In this document: positions 1 to 4,868 of the stretch, one piece after another
How positions within the stretch are numbered: the stretch's first letter is position 1
Layout: each line of letters starts with the position of its first letter
Origin: an uncultured Clostridia bacterium
Lineage (GTDB): Bacteria > Bacillota_A > Clostridia > Oscillospirales > Acutalibacteraceae
Assembly (NCBI GenBank): GCA_944380625.1
Contig: CALWIE010000112.1
Location: forward strand, 1 to 5,472
DNA length: 5,472 nucleotides
Direction of reading: 5' to 3'
Notes under the pieces: generated by a model
Databases searched by the model: none
What the model was told of the DNA's origin: nothing
Seen by the model: only the letters and a program-made list of their open reading frames with translations
Translations under genes and position numbers: made by a program

Positions 1-425
1 GCGGCCGGTGCATCGGGCGCTGTCCCGTGGACGCGGTGCAGGCTGCCAGCGACGCGGCCAACGACATCCTCAACTGCAACATTGCCGAGTACACCTGGGC
101 CGTCATCAAGGACAAGCCCAGCTTCCACATCAGCCTGGTGGTGGACGTCTGCCCCTACTGCGACTGCCACAGCGAGAACGACCTGCCCATTGTCCCCGAC
201 GTGGGCATGTTCGCCTCCTTTGACCCGGTGGCCCTGGACCAGGCCTGCGCCGACGCGGTGAACGCCCAGCCCCGGGTGCCCGGTTCCGTTTTGGACGAGC
301 GGGAGCACTGCCACCATGACCACTTCACCGACACCCACCCGGACACCAACTGGCAGAGCTGCCTGGAGCACGCCGTCAAGCTGGGCCTGGGCACCCGGGA
401 GTACGAGCTGGTCACGGTAAAATAA
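1..425 (+). CDS. DUF362 family 4Fe-4S protein, C-terminal part (5' end outside window)
   Basis: This is the C-terminal 140 residues of a gene that enters the window already open, in the frame whose first full codon is at base 3. It begins in the end of a ferredoxin-type cluster motif: CIGRCP at 9-26 gives the last two Cys of a C-x3-C-P site, so any internal GTG (such as 27) is not the start. Downstream are sequences I recognise from the family of uncharacterised Fe-S proteins with a DUF362 domain: NDILNCNIAEYTWAV, then VCPYCDCHSEND (147-182), then PDVGMFASFDPVALDQAC, a His-rich HCHHDHF (306-326) and HPDTNWQSCLEHA near the end. The family is usually about 370 residues, with DUF362 preceding and wrapping around two 4Fe-4S sites; its biochemical role is not established, though metal binding or electron transfer is plausible. 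Stop TAA is at 423-425, followed at once by a terminator. Family assignment is confident; function is not. Confidence 0.9.
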   Translation, partial: GRCIGRCPVDAVQAASDAANDILNCNIAEYTWAVIKDKPSFHISLVVDVCPYCDCHSENDLPIVPDVGMFASFDPVALDQACADAVNAQPRVPGSVLDEREHCHHDHFTDTHPDTNWQSCLEHAVKLGLGTREYELVTVK

Positions 426-439
426 ATCCCCAGAGACAG

Positions 440-470
440 AAAAAAGCCCGGCCGCGCGCCGGGCTTTTTT
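440..470. terminator. Bidirectional intrinsic terminator between convergent genes
   Basis: A perfect 13-bp inverted repeat pairs 440-452 (AAAAAAGCCCGGC) with 458-470 (GCCGGGCTTTTTT) around a 5-nt loop. The GC-rich core is flanked by A6 on one side and T6 on the other, so it reads as a rho-independent terminator on both strands. It sits 15 nt after the DUF362 stop and 8 nt after the rnhA stop on the opposite strand, exactly where a shared terminator for two convergent genes is expected. Confidence 0.95.
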
Positions 471-477
471 GCGCCCT

Positions 478-1119
478 TTAAGAGGGCGCTTTTTCGTTTT
501 TTCCCTTGCCCAGGGCCCGGCGGGCCAGCTGGTCGGCCAGGTCGTTCCAGGGGTTGCCTGAGTGGCCCTTGACCTTTACAAAGGTGAGGTCCAGGCGCTC
601 CCGGGCCTGGCGGCACAGGGCGGCGTAGGCCTGGGTGCCGGGCTTGTTGGCTTTCCACAGGCCCAGGGCCCACTTGCCCACGCCCTCGTAGTCGTGGTGG
701 ATCTCCAGGGCGGGGATGCGGTGTTCCAGGCAGTGGCGGATCACCGCTACGGCCCCCAGGATCTCCCCGGCCACGTTGCGCATCTCCGCCATCTGGGAGT
801 CCTTGTACTTTTGGGAGAAGAGGAGCCGCTCCCCCTGCCAGAAGAGCACCGCCCCGCAGGCGAACTCCCCCGTCTCCTGGGAGTAGCTGCCGTCTACGTA
901 GGCCACGGCCCGGTCCTCCCGCCCCGGGGCCTCGGGGGCCTCCTCTTCCCGGCCGGAAGCCGAGGCCGCCTGGAGGAAGGCCTCCGCCTCCTCCCGGGTG
1001 GGGAAGCCCTTGTAGACCACCCCTTTGACCCCGTGGACCTGGGCCTTGCAGGCCTCCCAGTCGCCGTAGACCCCGTCCCCGTCCCGGCCGCCTTTTACCG
1101 CGTAAAACTTCTTTCCCAT
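478..1119 (-). CDS. rnhA: Ribonuclease H with N-terminal viroplasmin-like hybrid-binding domain
   Basis: The 213-residue protein should cleave the RNA strand of RNA-DNA hybrids in the cytoplasm (R-loops, primer remnants). Residues 1-52 form the small viroplasmin/RNase H1 N-terminal domain (KKFYAVKGGRDGDGVYGDW, then VYKGFPTREEAEAFL), known to bind hybrids in eukaryotic-type RNase H1. A Glu/Ala/Gly-rich linker (about 53-69) leads to the RNase H fold. The four catalytic acidic residues are visible by alignment to E. coli D10, E48, D70 and D134: D76 in YVDGSY, E119 in AGEILGA, D143 in HHDYEG and D196 in NDLADQL; the conserved His is H186 in VKGHSGNP. The enzyme therefore looks active. The ATG at 1117-1119 is preceded by an AGGGGG Shine-Dalgarno (1125-1130 on the opposite strand). 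It lies 42 nt after cysK with no terminator between them, so cotranscription from the cysK promoter is likely. No promoter of its own was seen. Confidence 0.93.
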   Translation of the reverse strand: MGKKFYAVKGGRDGDGVYGDWEACKAQVHGVKGVVYKGFPTREEAEAFLQAASASGREEEAPEAPGREDRAVAYVDGSYSQETGEFACGAVLFWQGERLLFSQKYKDSQMAEMRNVAGEILGAVAVIRHCLEHRIPALEIHHDYEGVGKWALGLWKANKPGTQAYAALCRQARERLDLTFVKVKGHSGNPWNDLADQLARRALGKGKNEKAPS

Positions 1120-1161
1120 AGCGTCCCCCTTTTTCTGGGCTGTAATTCCCCCCTGCGGGCC

Positions 1162-2094
1162 TCAGCCGGCGAACAGGGGGGTGGAGAGGTACCGGTCGCC
1201 GGTGTCGGGCAGCAGAACGGCGATGGTCTTTCCCCGGTTTTCCGGCTGGGCGGCAGCCTGGCAGGCCGCCCACAGGGCCGCTCCCGAGGAGATGCCAACC
1301 AGGACGCCCTCGGCCCGGGCGAAGTCCCGGGCAGCCTCATAGGCCTGCTCCTCGGTGCAGGCCAGCACCCGGCTGCACAGGGAGAGGTCCAGCACCTGGG
1401 GGACAAAGCCCGCTCCCAGGCCCTGGAGGCCGTGGGGGCCGCTGCGGCCCTGGGTGAGCACCGGGGAGCCGGCGGGCTCCACCCCCCAGACAGCCGTCTG
1501 GGGGTTCTTTTCCCGGAGGTAGCGCCCCACCCCGGTGAGGGTGCCCCCGGTGCCGATGCCCGCCACGAACAGGTCTATTTCCCCGCCGGACTGCTCCCAC
1601 AGTTCCGGGCCGGTGGTGTCGTAGTGGGCCTGGGGGTTGGCGGGGTTTTCAAACTGGCCGGGGAGAAAGCTGCCGGGCAGGGAGGCCGCCAGCTCCCGGG
1701 CCTTTTCAATGGCGCCGGCCATGCCCCTCTCCCCCGGGGTCAGGACGATCTGGGCGCCGTAGGCGGCCAGCAGGGCCCGGCGCTCCCGGCTCATGGTGTC
1801 GGGCATGGTGAGAACCACCCGGTAGCCCAGGGCGGCCCCCACCGCCGCCAGGCCGATGCCGGTGTTCCCCGAGGTGGGCTCCACGATCACAGCGCCGGGG
1901 GCGAGCTTCCCCTCCCCCTGGGCCCGGCGGATCATCCAAAGGGCCACCCGGTCCTTGACGCTCCCGGCGGGGTTCAGGTACTCCAGCTTGCACAGCAGGC
2001 GGCAGCAAAGCCCCCGCCCCGCCCCGAAACGGGCGGCCTCCAGCAGCGGGGTCCTCCCCACCAGTTCCGTGATGTCCCGGGCGATACCCGCCAT
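1162..2094 (-). CDS. cysK: Cysteine synthase A (O-acetylserine sulfhydrylase), PLP-dependent
   Basis: The 310-residue protein catalyses O-acetyl-L-serine + sulfide -> L-cysteine + acetate in the cytoplasm. Fold-type II PLP landmarks are all present: NPAGSVKDR with the Schiff-base lysine K47; the substrate loop TSGNTG at 74-79; MPDTMSRERR at 97-106; QFENPANP at 147-154; the phosphate-binding GTGGT at 181-185; GISSGAA at 268-273 with the serine that contacts the pyridine nitrogen; and PDTGDRYLST at 296-305. Length is typical for CysK (about 300-320), and no regulatory CBS domains are attached. A small Cys-rich stretch (C30, C31, C35) before the active lysine is slightly unusual. The ATG at 2092-2094 follows a strong Shine-Dalgarno (CAAGGGGGAG, 2101-2110 on the opposite strand, 6 nt away). 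Its promoter is at 2133-2161. No T-box or S-box leader fits the roughly 30-nt leader. No serine acetyltransferase gene is in view. A cystathionine beta-synthase-like activity is possible but less likely. Confidence 0.96.
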   Translation of the reverse strand: MAGIARDITELVGRTPLLEAARFGAGRGLCCRLLCKLEYLNPAGSVKDRVALWMIRRAQGEGKLAPGAVIVEPTSGNTGIGLAAVGAALGYRVVLTMPDTMSRERRALLAAYGAQIVLTPGERGMAGAIEKARELAASLPGSFLPGQFENPANPQAHYDTTGPELWEQSGGEIDLFVAGIGTGGTLTGVGRYLREKNPQTAVWGVEPAGSPVLTQGRSGPHGLQGLGAGFVPQVLDLSLCSRVLACTEEQAYEAARDFARAEGVLVGISSGAALWAACQAAAQPENRGKTIAVLLPDTGDRYLSTPLFAG

Positions 2095-2132
2095 GTGAAA
2101 CTCCCCCTTGGCAGAAAAATACCTTCCTACAC

Positions 2133-2161
2133 ACTATAGCGGCCCGGGGGCCTGCTGTCAA
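2133..2161 (-). promoter_or_regulatory. Promoter of cysK(-rnhA)
   Basis: Read on the minus strand, TTGACA (2161-2156) is a perfect -35 box, followed after exactly 17 nt by TATAGT (2138-2133), one mismatch from the consensus -10. The start point would be near 2126, giving a leader of about 32 nt to the cysK ATG, with the Shine-Dalgarno inside it. The -35 box is flanked exactly by two copies of a 10-bp direct repeat (separate entry), which could be a regulator site. Confidence 0.85.
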
Positions 2162-2171
2162 GGGGGCCTGC
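2146..2171. repeat. 10-bp direct repeat flanking the cysK -35 box
   Basis: GGGGGCCTGC occurs at 2146-2155 and again at 2162-2171, separated by exactly the 6 bases of the -35 hexamer, giving a 16-bp period. Position on the promoter suggests a possible operator, but G/C runs are common here, so chance duplication is a real alternative. I do not recognise a CymR or CysB type site. Confidence 0.5.
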
Positions 2172-2224
2172 CCCCTGGGAGGAAAAAGCCCCATCCCTGG
2201 GGATTTTTCCCAGCCCGGGCCCCC
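2162..2224. repeat. Long imperfect palindrome between the divergent promoters
   Basis: Nested pairings can be traced: 2162-2168 (GGGGGCC) with 2218-2224 (GGCCCCC); 2175-2179 (CTGGG) with 2209-2213 (CCCAG); 2183-2187 (A5) with 2204-2208 (T5); and 2189-2193 (CCCCA) with 2198-2202 (TGGGG), closing on the loop TCCC. Unpaired parts are a small internal loop, the bulge AGG (2180-2182) and a G/A mismatch. The inner hairpin with A5/T5 resembles a two-way terminator. It lies upstream of both promoters, so neither start point transcribes it. It may insulate the divergent units, be a protein-binding site, or be a mobile-repeat remnant. Confidence 0.6.
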
Positions 2225-2238
2225 ACAAAAAGTGGATT

Positions 2239-2281
2239 TACCGTTGCCAAACAGGGGATTTTACGGTATAATGGGACGGTA
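2239..2281. promoter_or_regulatory. Candidate operator: three TACCGT/ACGGTA half-sites on the export promoter
   Basis: TACCGT at 2239-2244 faces ACGGTA at 2263-2268 as an inverted pair (18 nt apart) that spans the -35/-10 spacer. A second direct ACGGTA at 2276-2281 lies on the predicted start point. The wider sequences GGATTTACCGT (2234-2244) and GGATTTTACGGT (2256-2267) also form an imperfect direct repeat with 22-bp offset, about two helical turns. The arrangement fits a repressor or response-regulator site, but no regulator gene is in the window. Confidence 0.4.
2244..2272 (+). promoter_or_regulatory. Promoter of the export operon
   Basis: TTGCCA (2244-2249) is one mismatch from the -35 consensus, and after exactly 17 nt comes a perfect TATAAT (2267-2272). 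The start point would be near 2279, giving a leader of about 39 nt to the adaptor ATG. This promoter lies inside the upstream open extension of the adaptor reading frame and so supports the start at 2318 over any upstream start. Confidence 0.85.
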
Positions 2282-2300
2282 TGTTGTGGAACGAGGAATC

Positions 2301-2307
2301 AAAGGAG
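2301..2307 (+). promoter_or_regulatory. Ribosome binding site deciding the start of adaptor 1
   Basis: AAAGGAG is a near-perfect match to the anti-Shine-Dalgarno sequence, 10 nt before the ATG at 2318. The reading frame is open back to 2108, but that ATG lies upstream of the promoter and has no comparable site, so it is not used. Confidence 0.85.
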
Positions 2308-2317
2308 CAATTCTGCT

Positions 2318-3715
2318 ATGAAACATAAATCGAAAAAACCTCTTTGGATCGCCCTGGGCTGCGTTTTGGCCGTGGCCGCGGCCGCCTTCTGCCTGTGGTT
2401 TTTCTGGCTGCGGGACCTGTGGGGGGCGGCGTCCGCCGACCCGGTCTACGTGTCCTCCGTGGCCCAGATCGCCGGGCTGGACACAGGCTCTACCCCCCGG
2501 TTCTCCGGCGTGGTGGAGCCCCAGGCCACCTATGAGGTGAAAAAGGACGAGAGCAAGACCGTGGCGGAGATCTATGTGTCCGAGGGGGACCTTGTAAATG
2601 TGGGCGACCCCCTGTTCCGCTATGACACCCAGCAGATGGACATGGACCTGCAGCAGGCCCAGCTGGACCTGGAGAGCATCGCCAACCGGATCACCACCCT
2701 GGAAAACCAGAAGGACGACCTGGAGGACGAGAAGAAAAAGGCCAGCAAGGACGAGCAGTACTCCTACACCGTGCAGATCCAGGCGGTGGAGCTGCAGATC
2801 CGCACCGAGGAGTACAACAGCGACGTCAAGCGCAACGAGATCTCCCAGCTGGAGACCTCCCTGCAGAACGCGGAGGTCTACAGCGAAGTGGCCGGCACCG
2901 TCAAGGAGGTAAACGAGACCCCCACCACCGACGCCGCCGGCCAGCAGAAGCCCTTTCTGTCCATCCTTTCGGGAGAGGGGTTCCGCATTAAAGGCACCGT
3001 TTCGGAGCTGAACATCAGCAGCCTCTACCAGGGCCAGGCCGTGACGGTCCACTCCCGGGTGGACGAGGCCATGGTGTGGCAGGGCGTGATTGACACCATC
3101 GAGGCGGAGCCCACCGACAACACGAACACCAACATGTACTACGGTGTGGACAGCGGCCAGCAGAGCTCCAAGTACAACTTCTACGTGACCCTGTACAGCC
3201 TGGACGGGCTGATTTTGGGCCAGCACGTGTACATCCAGCCCGACCTGGGGCTGGACATGCCCGCGGGCCTGTGGCTGCCCGCCTTCTACATCGCCCATGA
3301 CGAGGAGGGAAGCTACGTGTGGGCCCGGGACGAGAAGGGCTTCTTGGAAAAGCGCACCGTGCGCCTGGGGGAGTACGACTCCGACAACGACCGCTACTCC
3401 ATTGACGAGGGCCTCTCGGAGGAGGACTACATCGCCTTCCCGGAGGAGGACCTTCGGGCGGGCATGCCCACCACGGAGAACATGGCCGACGTGCCGGCCC
3501 AGGACCCCGGCGCTGTGGACGACGGCTTTACCGGCGAGGCGGTGGACCCCGGCATGGAGGTGTCCCCGGAGGGGGACGCCGGCCTGGAGGGGGACGTGGT
3601 TGTCCTCCCCGAGGGGGAGACGGACGACGCCTATGAAGAGGACTATTCCGACGACGGGGAGAGCGCCGAAGGCGACAGCCTGGAGGGCTCCCCCATGGAG
3701 GGCCTGGCGCGATGA
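2318..3715 (+). CDS. HlyD/MacA-type membrane fusion (adaptor) protein 1 of an ABC exporter
   Basis: A 465-residue protein. A basic N-terminus (MKHKSKK) and a hydrophobic helix at about 9-31 with no signal-peptidase or lipobox motif indicate a membrane-anchored protein with its body outside the cytoplasm. The lipoyl/biotinyl-like domain is split in the usual MFP way: first half at 79-103 (VAEIYVSEGDLVNVGDPLF), second half at 187-201 (YSEVAGTVKEVNE). Between them, residues 104-185 form a long charged coiled-coil hairpin. A beta-barrel domain follows at about 222-310 (FRIKGTVSELNISSLYQGQ), then a MacA-like membrane-proximal domain to about 385 (KRTVRLGEYDSDNDRYSI). From 387 to the end is a disordered-looking tail with 26 Asp/Glu and one basic residue (Arg), beyond the usual family end. 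In MacAB-type systems the adaptor couples the ATPase-permease pair to extracytoplasmic substrate. It overlaps the ATPase gene by 4 nt. Substrate unknown; efflux of a drug, peptide or lipid is possible. Confidence 0.9.
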   Translation: MKHKSKKPLWIALGCVLAVAAAAFCLWFFWLRDLWGAASADPVYVSSVAQIAGLDTGSTPRFSGVVEPQATYEVKKDESKTVAEIYVSEGDLVNVGDPLFRYDTQQMDMDLQQAQLDLESIANRITTLENQKDDLEDEKKKASKDEQYSYTVQIQAVELQIRTEEYNSDVKRNEISQLETSLQNAEVYSEVAGTVKEVNETPTTDAAGQQKPFLSILSGEGFRIKGTVSELNISSLYQGQAVTVHSRVDEAMVWQGVIDTIEAEPTDNTNTNMYYGVDSGQQSSKYNFYVTLYSLDGLILGQHVYIQPDLGLDMPAGLWLPAFYIAHDEEGSYVWARDEKGFLEKRTVRLGEYDSDNDRYSIDEGLSEEDYIAFPEEDLRAGMPTTENMADVPAQDPGAVDDGFTGEAVDPGMEVSPEGDAGLEGDVVVLPEGETDDAYEEDYSDDGESAEGDSLEGSPMEGLAR

Positions 3716-4806
3716 TGCTGGAGCTGAGAAACATCTGCAAAACCTACACCCAGGGAAAGCTGGAGGTGCCGGTCCTCAAGGACATCACCCTCTCTGTGGA
3801 GGAGGGGGAGTACGTGGCGGTGATGGGGCCCTCCGGCTCCGGCAAGACCACCCTGATGAACATCATCGGCTGCCTGGACAGCCCCACCTCCGGGGAGTAC
3901 CTGCTGGAGGGGGAGGACATCGCCCAGAACAGCGACTCCAAAATGTCCGACGTGCGCCTGAAGAGCATTGGCTTTGTGTTTCAAAGCTTCTATCTGCTCT
4001 CCCGGCAGTCCGCCCTGGAAAACGTGGCCCTTCCCCTGCTGTACGCCGGGGTGCGCCGGAAAGAGCGCCTGGAGATTGCCCGCAAGGCCTTGGAGCGGGT
4101 GGGCCTGGGGGACCGGGTGAACTTTAAGCCCACCCAGCTCTCCGGCGGCCAGTGCCAGCGGGTGGCCATCGCCCGGGCCATTGTGAACAACCCCAAGATC
4201 CTCCTGGCCGACGAGCCCACCGGCGCTTTGGACACCAAGTCCGGGGAGCAGATTATGGAGATCTTCCAGCGGCTCAACAGCGAGGGGGTCACCATTGTGA
4301 TGATCACCCACGAGCCGGAAATCGCCGCCCACGCCGGGCGGATCCTCCACATCCGGGACGGCCGCCTTCAGGAGGCGGCGGCCCCCACCCCCAAGGCGGA
4401 GGGCCCCTCCCTGCCGGGGGACGTGATCCCTCCGGAAGAGTTCCACCTGGGGGCCGCCCCCAGGCCCCAGCAGGCCCCGGAACCGGAAAAGCCCCTCCAG
4501 CCCGCGCCTCCTCCCCCGCCGGCCCCTGTCCAGCGGGAAGAGGCCTCCCAGCGCCCGGCGCCCTCGAAGGGCCCCCGCCACAGTGCGGCCCACGGCGCCC
4601 CCGCCCGGCGGCCCCGCCACAGCGCCCAGGGCGCCGCCCCGGCCCGAGGAAAAAGCCGCCCCGGGCCTGCCCCCCGGCCGGAGCCCGGCGGTTTTGGGGC
4701 GCCTATCCCCATCGACCTGAGCGGGGCCTTCGCCCCGCCCGCTCCCCGTCCGGAGAGCAAGGAGAGGCGGCGGCCCCGCAAGCCCGCCCTGGGCCTCTCC
4801 ACCTGA
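3712..4806 (+). CDS. MacB/LolD-type ABC transporter ATPase with long Pro-rich C-terminal extension
   Basis: The 364-residue protein has a complete nucleotide-binding domain at about 3-220. Walker A is GPSGSGKT (39-46), Q-loop Q91, signature LSGGQ (143-147), Walker B ILLADE (163-168, catalytic E168), D-loop GALD (171-174) and H-loop H200. IIGCLDSPTSGEY and DEPTGALD are typical of the MacB/LolD/FtsE-like export subfamily. The signature continues as QCQR where QQQR is common. The ATPase alone normally ends near 220-230; here about 143 more residues follow (222-364). About 26% of them are Pro, with many Ala and Arg, a P5 run (266-270), a duplicated PRHSA...PAR unit and a final basic patch KERRRPRK. 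No membrane segment is present, so a separate permease is needed. Start ATG 3712 overlaps the adaptor stop (ATGA), with GGAGG 9 nt upstream (3698-3702), implying translational coupling; ATG 3715 is the less well-spaced alternative. It energises export together with the flanking adaptors. Confidence 0.93.
   Translation: MMLELRNICKTYTQGKLEVPVLKDITLSVEEGEYVAVMGPSGSGKTTLMNIIGCLDSPTSGEYLLEGEDIAQNSDSKMSDVRLKSIGFVFQSFYLLSRQSALENVALPLLYAGVRRKERLEIARKALERVGLGDRVNFKPTQLSGGQCQRVAIARAIVNNPKILLADEPTGALDTKSGEQIMEIFQRLNSEGVTIVMITHEPEIAAHAGRILHIRDGRLQEAAAPTPKAEGPSLPGDVIPPEEFHLGAAPRPQQAPEPEKPLQPAPPPPPAPVQREEASQRPAPSKGPRHSAAHGAPARRPRHSAQGAAPARGKSRPGPAPRPEPGGFGAPIPIDLSGAFAPPAPRPESKERRRPRKPALGLST
4573..4647 (+). 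repeat. Tandem 12-residue repeat in the ATPase tail
   Basis: PRHSAAHGAPAR (codons 4573-4608) and PRHSAQGAAPAR (4612-4647) are two imperfect copies spaced 13 codons (39 nt) apart within the Pro/Ala/Arg-rich extension. Synonymous differences between the copies suggest the duplication is not brand new. Confidence 0.65.
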
Positions 4807-4811
4807 GCGAA

Positions 4812-4834
4812 GCCCGGCCCCTGTGAGGCCGGGC
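4812..4834 (+). other. Hairpin between the ATPase and adaptor 2
   Basis: GCCCGGCC (4812-4819) pairs perfectly with GGCCGGGC (4827-4834) over a 7-nt loop, starting 5 nt after the ATPase stop. No T-run follows (next bases CTGCCA), so it is not a convincing intrinsic terminator. It could be an mRNA-stabilising or partial-attenuation hairpin that sets adaptor 2 output relative to the upstream genes. Confidence 0.6.
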
Positions 4835-4868
4835 CTGCCAACCCGTTTCGGGAAAGGAACCGACATTC

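Noticed and set aside
155..1273. 372-residue open frame on the - strand running over rnhA and into the DUF362 gene
   Set aside because: It is out of frame with rnhA, extremely Gly/Pro/Arg-rich, and would run through the bidirectional terminator and antisense to DUF362.
2095..2132. T-box or S-box type riboswitch upstream of cysK
   Set aside because: With the promoter placed at 2133-2161, the leader is only about 32 nt, too short for these elements.
562..2139. 525-residue open frame on the + strand across rnhA and cysK
   Set aside because: It is antisense to two clearly recognised genes with intact catalytic motifs, and its composition is the Gly/Pro/Leu/Val-rich pattern expected from the complement of high-GC coding DNA.
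2108..2317. Upstream extension of adaptor 1 by 70 residues
   Set aside because: It would begin upstream of the promoter, contains the regulatory palindrome, and would displace the membrane anchor from the N-terminus; the ATG at 2318 has its own strong ribosome binding site.
2261..3298. 345-residue open frame antisense to adaptor 1
   Set aside because: His/Val/Gly/Leu-rich shadow of a well-supported MFP gene; no recognisable domain and no promoter support.
3377..3412. EF-hand-like DSDNDRYSIDEG in adaptor 1
   Set aside because: The first three Asp positions fit, but the conserved Gly at position 6 and the acidic residue at position 12 are missing, and the stretch sits in a normal MacA-type beta domain, so calcium binding is not supported.
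4141..4161. QCQR instead of QQQR after the ABC signature as a possible redox switch
   Set aside because: A single substitution beside an intact LSGGQ, tolerated in the family; nothing else suggests redox control.
3643..4866. 407-residue open frame antisense to the ABC ATPase
   Set aside because: The sense strand has every ABC motif in order; the antisense product is low-complexity Gly/Arg/Pro sequence.
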